DNA of 38,781 nucleotides from Planctomycetia bacterium (GCA_021413845.1 JAIOPP010000164.1:1-38781); one strand, 5' to 3'; shown: positions 8,709 through 17,221, numbered from the stretch's first letter. The notes: generated by a model not told the origin, from the sequence alone. A program made the numbers and translations.

Positions 8709-9620
8709 TCAACGGAGCGGCTTGCCCGATAGCGGCCGGCCGTTGGTGGTGAGGATTTGGAAGTGATGAACCCGTTGCGGGCCCTCGAACTTCCAGACCA
8801 ACTTTTTGTCGCGAGTGACTTCGAACAGCTTGATCCCTTTCACCGCGTGATAGGCGGCGATGACCGTGTTACCGTTCGGAAGCCTCTGACAACCGCAAGC
8901 ATCGTCGAAGGGTTTGATCGGCAAGTCGCCGTTCGATATGCGCCAGACGACTTGTCCCGCGGCATCGAACTCAACCACTTTGTTGCCGTTCGTCAGGCCG
9001 ACGAGCGTATTGCCGTCTTCAAGACGAATCGCCGTGAAGGGCCAGTTCTTTTCCGGGCGTCCGCCGAGTTCTTCGAGGTCGGTGCGCCACGTTTTTGCCA
9101 CCGATCCCGTCGGGGTGTATTCCTTCACCTTGAAGGCCAGCAGATGGGGCACTAGATAGTTTCCATTCGGTAGCTTGCGAGCCATGCGGGTTTGCATGTG
9201 CGCATTGTCGGTCTCGGGTTCCAACGGGAACTCCACGGCAATCTTGCCGTCGGGCTCGATTTCGAGCAGTCGCGGCTTCGGCCCCAACTCCGTCACCAAC
9301 GTTCGACCGTCGGCGAGGCGCTCGACGGTACCGATCTCTTTGTTGTCGGCTGATCGGGCATACCGAAACACCACGGCCTTGTCGCGCGTGAATTCTTTGA
9401 CTTCGTCGGTCCAGGCGATCAGCACGTTGCCGTTGGGCAACACCCAACCGTCGCGAGCCCCACCGCGACCGGCGTTCCAACTTTCCTGTCCCGCCTCGTC
9501 GATGATCCCCGTAAACGTCGGCCCGGCGACGAAGAACGAATGGCGAATCTCTTCGGCGGCCAGCTCCCGATCGACAAACAGCGACAACACACCGACCAGC
9601 AGCAACGCGAAACGGGTCAT
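8709..9620 (-). CDS. Exported beta-propeller protein, PQQ/arylsulfotransferase-like repeats (303 aa)
   Basis: After a Sec signal (about residues 1-22) the protein consists of recurring beta-propeller strands, several with the pattern hxxLxNGNxLV: LPNGNVLIAW, LADGRTLVTE, LPNGNYLVPH, LEDGNTLVGL and LPNGNTVIAA. Each is followed by a turn such as VVEFDAAGQVVW or KLVWKFEG. This is the layout of PQQ-like and arylsulfotransferase-like propellers. No catalytic residue could be assigned, so a binding or scaffold role is as likely as an enzymatic one. ATG 9620 has GGAG five bases upstream; a longer frame from 9716 has no support. It is divergent from the DUF1501 gene at 9877, sharing a 256-bp intergenic region in which I could not fix a promoter. 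Confidence 0.8.
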   Translation of the reverse strand: MTRFALLLVGVLSLFVDRELAAEEIRHSFFVAGPTFTGIIDEAGQESWNAGRGGARDGWVLPNGNVLIAWTDEVKEFTRDKAVVFRYARSADNKEIGTVERLADGRTLVTELGPKPRLLEIEPDGKIAVEFPLEPETDNAHMQTRMARKLPNGNYLVPHLLAFKVKEYTPTGSVAKTWRTDLEELGGRPEKNWPFTAIRLEDGNTLVGLTNGNKVVEFDAAGQVVWRISNGDLPIKPFDDACGCQRLPNGNTVIAAYHAVKGIKLFEVTRDKKLVWKFEGPQRVHHFQILTTNGRPLSGKPLR

Positions 9621-9876
9621 AACAACTCCGCGATGAAGATAAATCGAAAGACGGCTCGATCGTATTCCGAGCGACCATCGAGAGCAACGACGAGTTGTTA
9701 GCGGATACGATCTCAATGCATCGACGTATTATTGATGAACGGTTCTTGGCGATCTACAATTGTATTGCTTGGTTTCCCGCCCGCCTGCCGCTACTCGCTC
9801 TCGCTTCTCACCTCCCGTAGTCGGCATCCGAAGCCGAGCCTCTGCTTTAGCTCGATCCGCATTTCCGAAAGCCCTT

Positions 9877-11301
9877 ATGGGACGCCCTCCTACCGCTCAA
9901 GGTTCCTCGGCTTCTCGGCGCGAGTTTCTCCGCCTGGGACTTACCGGGCTCGGGAGCCTTTCGCTTCCCTCGCTTTTTCGGCTTCGCGCCGAAGCCGCGA
10001 CGACAAGCTCGAAACCGCCGACGGCCGTGATCGTGGTTTGGCTTCGAGGTGGGTGCAGCCACCTCGATACCTACGATCCTAAGCCAGACGCCCCGAGCGA
10101 CTATCGAGGCCCATTCGAAACGATCGATACACGAACACAGGGCCTTCGTTTTTCGGAACTCCTTCCTCGGCAGGCGGCCATCTCCGACAAGTTCACCGTC
10201 TTGCGATCGATGGCGCACACCGGCGGAGGCCATCCGGCCGGATCACTCCAGCTTCTTTCCGGCGATCCTGCGGCGCAAGACAAGCCGAAGCCCGTCTATC
10301 CCGACTTCATGACTGTTGCGCATTTCATGCGCTCTCGCGCTGCACATACGTTGCCCAACTACGTCGGCGTGAATCCGATCACGCGCTACGATGGCTTTCA
10401 GATCGCCGGTCCCGCTTATCTCGGACCTTCATTCGAGCCTTTTGCGGTGACGGGCGATCCTAGCTCTCCGCAATTCCAAGTACCGAATATCGGGATGTCC
10501 GACTCTCGGCAGACCTCTCGCGTTCGCGACCGAATCCATTTACGGCAGTCGCTCGATCAATTACGGCGCGATGTCGATTCGTCGGGCCTGATGGACGCGA
10601 TGGACCGATTCGAGTCGCAGGCGCTCGGCTTGCTCACGAGCAAGGAAGCCGCACAGGCGTTCGATTTGAACCATGAACGTCCGGAGGTTCGCGATCGTTA
10701 CGGCCGTCACCAATGGGGACAACAGTGCCTGATGGCTCGGCGCTTGGTCGAAGCCGGTGTCGAAATCGTCACGACGACGTTCGACGGTCCGCTATGCGGT
10801 CGGGTCGCCAACTGGGATGATCATGCCGTAAATCATCATGTGTTCGATGCCTTGACCTATCGTGCGCCGTTCTTCGATCAAGCGGTATCCGCCTTGATCG
10901 AAGATATTTACGCGCGGGGTCTCGACAGACGAGTGCTCGTCATCGTCACCGGTGAGTTCGGACGAACGCCGCGGATCACATATGTCGGCAGCAGCGGAGA
11001 AGGAAAGGCCAGTGCGCCGGCCGGAATCGTGCAGCCGGGCCGAGATCATTGGCCGCGCGCCAATTCGATGCTGTGGGCGGGAGGTGGGATTCGGACCGGT
11101 CGCATTATCGGCGGCACGGATCGAAGAGGAGAAGACGTCGTCGATCGACGAGTCGGACCGCAAGACTTTCTCGCGACGATTTATCAGCACCTCGGCATCG
11201 ACTACCGGCATGCGACGATTCCGGATCTTACCGGACGCCCGACGCCGATCGTCACCGACGGTCAGGCAATTCCGGAATTACTCCGCACCGATTATTCCTA
11301 G
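9877..11301 (+). CDS. DUF1501 exported protein (474 aa)
   Basis: Complete DUF1501 protein. A strong Tat signal is at residues 13-38 (SRREFLRLG, then a hydrophobic stretch ending at FRLRAEA). The metal-site-like motifs GEFGRTP and QPGRDHWP are present near the C-terminal third, and the protein ends with GRPTPIV and a short tail. ATG 9877 is chosen because it puts the twin arginine at residues 14-15; the frame extends upstream to 9760 through sequence with no export signal. It is closest to the edge-cut gene at 1-1059: both share QPGRDHWP, GLDR, and FLGIDY/HLGIDY with Y-x-HA. The role is unknown. Repeat copy C begins 131 bp after its stop. Confidence 0.9.
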   Translation: MGRPPTAQGSSASRREFLRLGLTGLGSLSLPSLFRLRAEAATTSSKPPTAVIVVWLRGGCSHLDTYDPKPDAPSDYRGPFETIDTRTQGLRFSELLPRQAAISDKFTVLRSMAHTGGGHPAGSLQLLSGDPAAQDKPKPVYPDFMTVAHFMRSRAAHTLPNYVGVNPITRYDGFQIAGPAYLGPSFEPFAVTGDPSSPQFQVPNIGMSDSRQTSRVRDRIHLRQSLDQLRRDVDSSGLMDAMDRFESQALGLLTSKEAAQAFDLNHERPEVRDRYGRHQWGQQCLMARRLVEAGVEIVTTTFDGPLCGRVANWDDHAVNHHVFDALTYRAPFFDQAVSALIEDIYARGLDRRVLVIVTGEFGRTPRITYVGSSGEGKASAPAGIVQPGRDHWPRANSMLWAGGGIRTGRIIGGTDRRGEDVVDRRVGPQDFLATIYQHLGIDYRHATIPDLTGRPTPIVTDGQAIPELLRTDYS

Positions 11302-11431
11302 CGGAAACGACTTCCTTGCGGTACGTGGTAGCGCGAGGGCATCGTGTTCATCCTCTTCGTTACGTCGGTGCCACGATGCTCTTAGACCTCGCAGTTCTTG
11401 TTCGCGATCCTTAAGTCGCAGCACTTGGGGA

Positions 11432-11568
11432 CGGCGAGGTGAAAGCGGCGCTAAAACGCCGGACTCGCTGAGAAACCACGGCTCAGGTCACCCCAGCCGG
11501 GACGGGCATCGACTAAAATGGCGAGAACTCGCGCACAAAAGTGCTGAAGGTCGTGACACACAGCACGG
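11432..11568 (-). repeat. Dispersed repeat, copy C (core plus extension)
   Basis: The core (11513-11568) read on the minus strand begins ccgtgctgtgtgtcacgac and ends ctcgccattttag, nearly identical to copy A through gtacttttgtgcgcgag and gcacttttgtgcgcgag. It is followed by an extension (11432-11512) shared only with copy E, including a perfect 20-base word at 11470-11489. The core's GTGCTG end abuts the broken 3' end of the metallophosphoesterase scrap. Confidence 0.8.
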
Positions 11569-11877
11569 CGTGAAAGCCCCGGTTTGCCATGCATCGCGCG
11601 TCGTGTACTCGCGCACGATGAGCTGCCGATCATGCAGCTCGACGTAGAAAAACGCTTGAGCCGCGCCCGCGAAGTGGCTCGCATTGTCGGTATTGAAGAC
11701 GTTAAAGCCGCTTGTCGCTCGCTTCGACAAGCCGTCCCAACGAAAGACTTCGCGGAAGTGCGTGTGGCCGTAAAAGATCCCGGCGACATTGAACCCCTTC
11801 AAGGCTTCGTAAAACCCTCGGACGTCGCACGAGTCCCATTCCTTGCTGTCGGGCGGAGCACTGGGAATCTTTGGGGC
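11569..11877 (-). pseudogene. Metallophosphoesterase C-terminal remnant
   Basis: The minus-strand frame reads DSKEWDSCDVRGFYEAL, then NVAGIFYGHTHFREVFRWDG, then FNVFNTDNASHFAGA, FFYVELHDRQLIVRE and DAWQTGAFTP. GHTH is the last metal-binding motif of calcineurin-like phosphoesterases, and the following VFNTDN and FFYVE strands fit the family C-terminus. The catalytic N-terminal half (D-x-H, G-D, G-N-H motifs) is absent, a stop precedes the fragment at 11880-11878, and the C-terminus runs into repeat copy C after TGAFTP. It is therefore broken on both sides. Confidence 0.7.
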
Positions 11878-11904
11878 TTAAGGGGAGGTCCCCCTCGACA
11901 TTGA

Positions 11905-12073
11905 ATCCGCCGACCAAGTACTGAGCGAAATCCGCCAGCCGATCGTGCTCCCAGCAGATCACTACGGTCTTGCCGTGATAAGCCCGCGCTTCGTCTTTGA
12001 GCAGCTCGTCGGCGAGCGCTCGGTAGTCGTCGCGCCTATAGAGGCACAAACCCTTCTCTTTCGGAGAGAAAGA
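11905..12073 (-). pseudogene. Histidine-phosphatase-like remnant
   Basis: The minus-strand frame directly after the DUF1501 stop reads YRRDDYRALADELL, then YHGKTVVICWEHDRLADFA. The word VhICWEHxxhxxhA is typical of the C-terminal part of planctomycete histidine-phosphatase-family proteins. The N-terminal RHG motif is absent. The family match fades after about 11905, and a different frame then carries the metallophosphoesterase scrap. The assignment rests on one motif. Confidence 0.45.
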
Positions 12074-13513
12074 TTAGAACAGCTCACTTATCGGCTTGCC
12101 GTTGAGCTGCACGATCGGGTGCGGTCGGCCACCGTTGTCGCGGTACTCCGTGTCGAGCGGCACGTCCATGTAGCGATAGATCGTCGCCGCCAGATCGCCC
12201 GGCGTCACGGGTCGATCCGCGATCGCGCCCCCCGATTCATCCGTCGAACCGATCACTTGCCCATGCCGTAGTCCGCCGCCGGCCAGCGCCATCGACATCA
12301 CCGCCGGCCAGTGGTCCCGGCCGTCGATCCCGCCGATGATCGGCCTCCGACCGAATTCGCCCATCGCGAGCACCAACGTATCGTCGAGCATCCCGCGCTC
12401 ATCGAGATCGGCCACCAGCGTGCCGAGCGCATGATCGAAGAGCGGCAACATCGGCTTCAGTCCGCTTTGCAGTCCGCCGTAAGGCGGGGTGTTGTCGCCG
12501 TGATGGTCCCAACTCGCGCCGCCGCCGTAGTTCATCCCGATCGTCACGAAGCTCACGCCGGCTTCGACCAACCGCCGCGCCAAGAGCGCCTGCTGCGCCC
12601 ACAAATGCTTACCATACCGATCGCGCACCGCGGCCGGCTCGAGCGACAAGTCGAACGCCGTCTGCGCTCGCTTCCCCGTGACCATCTCGACCGCTTGGCG
12701 TTGATAAGCGCCGATGGCCTGCATCCCCCCTTCGTTGTCGAGCCCCATCCGTACCCGATCGAAATACTTCAACAACTCCAGCCGATCGCCGAGCCGCGAC
12801 GTCGAAAGTCCTTCCGGAAGTTGAAACAGATTATTGCCGGTGAAGTTGCCGGTGTCGGCTCCTTCGAACGACACGATCGGCAACTTCGCGGCATTCTCGG
12901 CGATGAACGGATCGTAGCGCTTCCCCAAGTAACCGGCGAACGCCAGATGCTTCCGCGGCGCAGCGACCGCCGCCACGTAAGGCGGCATCGCCGGATGATT
13001 CGGCCCGCGAAACTTCGCGATCACTGAGCCGATCGCCGGGTAGCGCGCGTCGACCGTCGTCGACTCGGGATGCCCCGTCTGCATGACCCGATAAGGGTTG
13101 TGGCCGCTGAAACGAGCGTCGACCGAGCGGATGAGGGTGAACTTGTCGAGCAACGCGGCCTGCTTCGGCATGAACTCGCAGATCCGCACGCCGGGCATCG
13201 CCGTGGCGATCGGCGAGAACGGCCCCCGGTTGTTGATCGGCCGCTCAGGCTTCATGTCCCACGTGTCGACCTGGCTCGGCCCGCCCGACATCCACACCAG
13301 GATCACGCTCTTATTCGTCTTCGGCTTCCGGCCGGTCTCCGTCGCTCCGGCCCGAGCTCGCAAGAGTTCGGCAACGCTCAGGCCCGCGATCCCTGCGAGC
13401 CCAGCCTTCATCATTCCGCGACGATCAACGACGGTGAGTCCTTCGGCCGTGTCGCCGTAGTAGTTCTGAAACGCGTGTCGCCCATGCGTCGCGACGTTTC
13501 CGGAAGGAGTCAT
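12074..13513 (-). CDS. DUF1501 exported protein (479 aa)
   Basis: Complete DUF1501 protein, closest in the window to the 1155-2633 gene: both have SVDAR after the IRS segment and a long leader before the signal. The Tat signal is at residues 30-55 (DRRGMMKAG and a hydrophobic stretch). GRDHWP is present, but the usual GEFGRTP reads GEFGRRP, a Thr-to-Arg change in the signature. The start is ATG 13513-13511 because GGAGG lies seven bases upstream; the frame can be read up to 13612 but has no ribosome site there. The stop at 12074-12076 follows the ordinary ending GKPISELF, so this gene looks intact although scraps of other genes begin in the next base. Confidence 0.9.
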   Translation of the reverse strand: MTPSGNVATHGRHAFQNYYGDTAEGLTVVDRRGMMKAGLAGIAGLSVAELLRARAGATETGRKPKTNKSVILVWMSGGPSQVDTWDMKPERPINNRGPFSPIATAMPGVRICEFMPKQAALLDKFTLIRSVDARFSGHNPYRVMQTGHPESTTVDARYPAIGSVIAKFRGPNHPAMPPYVAAVAAPRKHLAFAGYLGKRYDPFIAENAAKLPIVSFEGADTGNFTGNNLFQLPEGLSTSRLGDRLELLKYFDRVRMGLDNEGGMQAIGAYQRQAVEMVTGKRAQTAFDLSLEPAAVRDRYGKHLWAQQALLARRLVEAGVSFVTIGMNYGGGASWDHHGDNTPPYGGLQSGLKPMLPLFDHALGTLVADLDERGMLDDTLVLAMGEFGRRPIIGGIDGRDHWPAVMSMALAGGGLRHGQVIGSTDESGGAIADRPVTPGDLAATIYRYMDVPLDTEYRDNGGRPHPIVQLNGKPISELF

Positions 13514-14036
13514 CAATCGGCCTCCGAATACGGTATCGGCGAGTGGATTCACACACCGTGCCCTTAACCTATCGACACGCTCCGATGGAAACAAGAGTGT
13601 ATCGGTGCCCACTCACGGCTTCGCGACGACTACCCCTTAAACAAGCGTATGCCGCCCGTCGGTGGTCGCGGCGAACTTGCCTGAAGGCGCAGACGTGGAG
13701 CGAGCTGTCCGTCGCGTTGCGGATGACATGAGGCGTCGGCTTGTCGGTCGGACATGCTGCGGGGTCATTTCTTGATTCGGCGTTTCGTCGAATCTTTTCG
13801 ATCGGTGGGATGGAAGCCTGCGTGTGAGGTCGACGTCAAGCCCGCCATAGCGACCTTCATCCCGTTTCTTGATCCAAGGCACCTTTAATCGGAACGGAAT
13901 CACCCCGGAGGACGAGGAATCGTTTTCGCCGTCCACACCGCATGCATCTCCGAATTGATTTGACTATGGCGGTAGTCGTCGAATACGATCTGCCTATGGA
14001 TGTAGTCAGTCTTGTTCGTCTCCCGGTAAAATTCCC
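13514..14036. other. Intergenic stretch with a decayed coding remnant
   Basis: Lies between the minus-strand DUF1501 gene and the BlaI gene, which diverge. 13514-13636 shows nothing I can identify. The rest is the decayed remnant described separately. I looked for a BlaI-type dyad (TACAnnTGTA-like) near 13990-14020 and found only an imperfect half-site, which lies inside the remnant. Confidence 0.4.
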
Positions 14037-14040
14037 ATGC
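13637..14040 (-). pseudogene. Decayed coding remnant of unknown family
   Basis: Read on the minus strand, 14040-13900 gives a convincing protein segment: AWEFYRETNKTDYIHRQ, then IVFDDYRHSQINSEMHAVW, ending TAKTIPRPPG and a stop. Further along, in a second frame, KPTPHVIRNATDSSLHV appears, and a third frame carries SAPSGKFAATTDGRHTLV and a stop at 13637-13639. These pieces read as one C-terminal region broken by at least two frameshifts. I do not recognise the family. It overlaps the promoter region and first codon of the plus-strand BlaI gene. Confidence 0.45.
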
Positions 14041-14435
14041 CCGAATCGAAAGCAGTTCTCGGCTCCACTGAAATCGAGATTCTCCGTTATCTGGGCGACC
14101 GACCGGCGATGAGCGTGGGCGAAGTGGCCGATCATTTCGCGCGGACGACGGGCCAGGCCCGAACTACGATCCTCACGATCATGGAGCGCCTGCGAAAGAA
14201 AGGGCATCTCACGCGGAAGCAAGTCAAAGGGGTGTATCACTACTCACTTAAGGTCGCCAAGCAAGACTTTCTGCGCGGGTTGGTGCGGTCGTTCGTCGAT
14301 ACGACGCTCGGCGGATCGGTGTCGCCGTTCGTGGCCTACCTCTCCGAAAGCGGACCGTTTTCCGATCAAGACCTCACCCATTTGAAACAACTTGTTCACG
14401 ATCTCGAACAAGAACGGAAGCGAGGTGGCAAATGA
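14037..14435 (+). CDS. BlaI/MecI/CopY-family repressor (132 aa)
   Basis: A short winged-helix regulator. Residues 10-70 form the DNA-binding domain (STEIEILRYL, then SVGEVADHF, then the recognition segment ARTTILTIMERLRKKGHL), followed by a wing with GVYHYS and a C-terminal dimerisation helix. In this family an M56 membrane peptidase cleaves the repressor between the two domains when a signal is sensed. The stop overlaps the start of the M56 gene by ATGA, so the two are translationally coupled, as blaI-blaR1 pairs are. ATG 14037 is the only plausible start; the ribosome site is weak. Typical targets are its own operon. Here the likely regulon is the long plus-strand run downstream, which is inference. 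Confidence 0.93.
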   Translation: MPESKAVLGSTEIEILRYLGDRPAMSVGEVADHFARTTGQARTTILTIMERLRKKGHLTRKQVKGVYHYSLKVAKQDFLRGLVRSFVDTTLGGSVSPFVAYLSESGPFSDQDLTHLKQLVHDLEQERKRGGK

Positions 14436-16351
14436 GCTTCGACGGCGACCTACTCGATCTGTGGGGCGCGGCGATGTGGCGCGCGAGTTGGCAGGGTGGG
14501 CTCGCGGCCTTGGTCGTCGCCTTCATGTGCCGACTCAGGCCTTCGATTCCAGCGCGCTATCAGTGTTGGATGTGGCGGCTCGTGATGTTGAAGTTCGCGG
14601 TTGCTTTCGTGTGGTCGGTGCCCGTCGAAATACCGGTGCTCCCTAGTGCCGATCCGATCGTGTCTGCCGCCGTCGATTCGCCGATCCCATTTAGCCACAT
14701 GTCGAGCGACGACACACCGACCGTCGACGAGCGGTCTCCGAGCAACGTCCCATTGCTGCTGATTCCTTTTGCGACTTGGGCCGTGATCGTCGCCTGGCAA
14801 TTGGGTCGCATTCTGGTCTCTTGCCGAAACGCTCGGCTGCTCAAGAATCGTTGTCGGGCGAGCGAAGATCGTCAACTTCTCGACCCTTGTTCGCGATTAA
14901 GCGCAATGCTCGGTCTCCGGAGTCCGCCGCTTGTGCTGGAAACAGAAGGACAAGGAAGTCCGCTCCTCGTCGGCATACTGCGGCCGGCCATCGTGCTTCC
15001 GACCACGACGCTGGAGCGACTGGATGCCTCGGAACGTTCGCTCGTGCTCGGCCATGAGTTGGCACACGTCAGTCGCCGCGACCTCTTTTGCAGTCTCGTC
15101 TCCGCGATGATTCGGGCGTTGTTCTTTTTCCATCCCGCGGCGTGGTTCAGCGAGCGACGGCTCGGCCTCACGCAAGAAATCGCCGCCGATCAACTCGCGA
15201 TATCGCTGCAGAATCAAAGCCCGGTCCATTACGCCCAGATTCTCTTGGCGATCGTCGGCAAGCTAGGCTCCGGTCGAACGGCTCACATGATGTCCATGGG
15301 AGCCGCGGGTGAAGCGGGCTCGCTCTACCGTCGATTGTCGGCGATGCGATACGTCCAGCGGACGACTCCCGGAGTCGTCCTGGCTTACGGCCTACTGATC
15401 GGGTTCGGCGCCATGCTCGGACTTGTGCCATGGTCGCTCGTCGCAGCGCCGGCGGCGGCAGCGGAAGAGACCAAGCCCACGGAACGGAAGGAGCAGTCGG
15501 AAGCTATCGTTAACGGACGATACGTCTCCTTCCAAGAGGGTGTCCTGAAAGTAAAAGTGCGCGACGATCAAAGCGACGTCGAGACGGAGCGAGAATGGAA
15601 CGTCGCCGAAGACGTCAACGTCGTCAGCCATCATCGTGCGGGACCGAAGCAATCGATTGCCCGAGATGCTTTTAAGCAATGGGAACCGGGAGGGTTGATC
15701 GCCGTGACGCTGAACGACGGCAACGTCGTTTTCATCAAGCTTGGTACCGATAAAGTGCGGGTGCCGAAGTCTGTGCGATCACGTGAGTCGTCTCTCGAAA
15801 AGAAGGTGGATCATAGGATCGATGCAAACTCGAAAATGCATTGGGGGCGATTCACATCGTTCAAGAACGGTACGCTCACACTTGAGTCGAACTCCGGTGA
15901 GCTGATCGAAACCAACGTCGTCCGAAAGACCAAAACCACGGAGTGGAGCGACACGTCCGGCAAGTTCGTGCCGACGGATACCTTCGTGGCTTTAAGGCAA
16001 CTCAAGGTCGGCACGGTGATCGTCGTCAACGGCGCGAACCAGAGCGGAACTCTCCGCATCGGATCGCGCAAAGGAGTTACGATCGGCACCTTCGTATCGT
16101 ACGAAAACGACCGACTGCTGATGCTCGGCAAAAACCTCGGTGAGCGTTTCACTAAGAAGTACGGAAACAACGTTCACTTCAACAAGTTCCGCGACGACGT
16201 TCCTGCCTATGAGAGCATCGACGGCGGTGAGTACCGGCCGATCGGTATGGCCAACGAGGCGCTGCGCAACGTCAAGGAAGGAACGATTCTCCATGTGCAT
16301 AGCGAGGGAGACGACAACATCACCCTCGTTCGGATCGGCGAAAAGAAGTAG
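14432..16351 (+). CDS. M56 BlaR1-like sensor peptidase with modular ectodomain (639 aa)
   Basis: An integral membrane zinc peptidase paired with BlaI. Predicted membrane segments lie at about 18-36, 46-63, 106-127, 222-237 and 311-337. The zinc site is HELAH at residues 208-212 (E209 catalytic) and QEIAADQ around 248 (E249 the third ligand). After the last membrane segment comes an Ala-rich linker and an ectodomain of about 295 residues. This is not a penicillin-binding domain: it is built from three modules that each open with a G-[RT]-[FY]-x-S-[FY] word (about residues 363, 472 and 552) and close with a GT/GG-hxxV...I-hxhG strand. The third module is closely similar to the C-terminal half of the next protein (shared FTKKYGNN, ESIDGG, VKEGT, GxxNITL). 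In BlaR1 the ectodomain binds the inducer; by analogy this one binds an unknown extracellular signal. Confidence 0.9.
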   Translation: MSFDGDLLDLWGAAMWRASWQGGLAALVVAFMCRLRPSIPARYQCWMWRLVMLKFAVAFVWSVPVEIPVLPSADPIVSAAVDSPIPFSHMSSDDTPTVDERSPSNVPLLLIPFATWAVIVAWQLGRILVSCRNARLLKNRCRASEDRQLLDPCSRLSAMLGLRSPPLVLETEGQGSPLLVGILRPAIVLPTTTLERLDASERSLVLGHELAHVSRRDLFCSLVSAMIRALFFFHPAAWFSERRLGLTQEIAADQLAISLQNQSPVHYAQILLAIVGKLGSGRTAHMMSMGAAGEAGSLYRRLSAMRYVQRTTPGVVLAYGLLIGFGAMLGLVPWSLVAAPAAAAEETKPTERKEQSEAIVNGRYVSFQEGVLKVKVRDDQSDVETEREWNVAEDVNVVSHHRAGPKQSIARDAFKQWEPGGLIAVTLNDGNVVFIKLGTDKVRVPKSVRSRESSLEKKVDHRIDANSKMHWGRFTSFKNGTLTLESNSGELIETNVVRKTKTTEWSDTSGKFVPTDTFVALRQLKVGTVIVVNGANQSGTLRIGSRKGVTIGTFVSYENDRLLMLGKNLGERFTKKYGNNVHFNKFRDDVPAYESIDGGEYRPIGMANEALRNVKEGTILHVHSEGDDNITLVRIGEKK

Positions 16352-16477
16352 TAGTTCCCAATAAGCCGGATGGCCTGCTTCGTGCCTTACTTCCGCGCTC
16401 CGTTGTCGTAAGCATTCCGTCCGATTACATCATCGATTTCCCGCACATTCGAACTCTTTCTTGTGAGATCATCCGCC

Positions 16478-17221
16478 ATGCGTTTTACGATTTCTTCAAC
16501 TCATTCGTTCGCAATGCTATTCGCAATCGTCACCGTAACGAGCCCGGCTGCGTGGACCTTCGCACCGGGTTCCGCATCGGCCGCCGATAAGCCTGGGGCG
16601 GAGAAGCCCGCGGCAGCGCTCTCGCAACTCGAGATCGGCAAAGGGAACTTCGTGTCGTTCGCGGAGGGAGTCTTGACGCTCGACGGAAGTATTCGTCTCT
16701 CGGCGACGAGCAAAGGGAGCACCGGCCTCGTCGTCTGGAAGAACATCGACGACAAGACGAAGGTCTACGTCGTAGCCGGCGAAGATAAAGGGCCGGACCG
16801 TGGCTATAAGCCGGCTCCGGCACTTGAAACGCTCAAGAGCGTCAAGCCGGGGACGCCGATGTTCGTCGGCCCGTGGTTCGCCTATCAAGATCGGCCGGGA
16901 ATCTTTGTCGGCGTCACCAAGGCGCGCACGGTCGGCACGTTCGTTTCGTACACGACGGGAAGCAAGTCGAGCGGCCTGACCATGCTCGGCAAGGATCTGG
17001 CGCCGAGCAGCTTTACCAAGAAGTACGGCAACAACTTGTTCATTCGCAGCATTCCCGAAAACACGCCGGTGGAAGAAAGCATCGACGGCGGGCCCTATCA
17101 GCCGATAGGCACCGTGAAAACGGTGTTGAAGGATGTTAAGGAAGGGACGCTCCTCACCGTCCATACTCACGGCGAGGGGAACATCACGTTGATCCAACTC
17201 GGCTTGCCCAAGGAAAAGTAA
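16478..17221 (+). CDS. Secreted protein sharing the M56 ectodomain module (247 aa)
   Basis: After a signal peptide (about residues 1-40, ending SASAAD) the protein has two modules of the type seen in the preceding M56 ectodomain: one opening GNFVSFAEGVLTL and one opening GTFVSYTTG. The second module matches the last M56 module nearly end to end (MLGKDL, FTKKYGNNLF, EESIDGGPYQPIG, VKEGTLLTVHTHGEGNITL). No catalytic motif is visible. ATG 16478 is used because it begins the signal peptide directly; the in-frame GTG at 16463 adds five residues. It lies 126 bp after the M56 gene and 58 bp before the G8 gene on the same strand. A role as soluble competitor, ligand carrier or co-sensor for the M56 protein is inferred from the shared module. 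Confidence 0.85.
   Translation: MRFTISSTHSFAMLFAIVTVTSPAAWTFAPGSASAADKPGAEKPAAALSQLEIGKGNFVSFAEGVLTLDGSIRLSATSKGSTGLVVWKNIDDKTKVYVVAGEDKGPDRGYKPAPALETLKSVKPGTPMFVGPWFAYQDRPGIFVGVTKARTVGTFVSYTTGSKSSGLTMLGKDLAPSSFTKKYGNNLFIRSIPENTPVEESIDGGPYQPIGTVKTVLKDVKEGTLLTVHTHGEGNITLIQLGLPKEK

Larger units (their letters stand above)
11302..12073. other. Gene-free stretch with repeat C and two gene scraps
   Basis: Between the two DUF1501 genes there is no intact gene. 11302-11431 shows nothing I can identify. 11432-11568 is the extended repeat copy C, 11569-11877 a metallophosphoesterase scrap, and 11905-12073 a histidine-phosphatase-like scrap that begins directly after the stop of the minus-strand DUF1501 gene. 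Confidence 0.6.

Noticed and set aside
13514-13612. 33-residue N-terminal extension of the minus-strand DUF1501 protein
   Set aside because: A GGAGG site seven bases before ATG 13513 decides for the shorter form.
13985-14020. Possible BlaI operator (half-site like gactacatc) before the BlaI gene
   Set aside because: Only one imperfect half of the usual dyad is visible, and the same bases are part of a decayed coding segment on the other strand.
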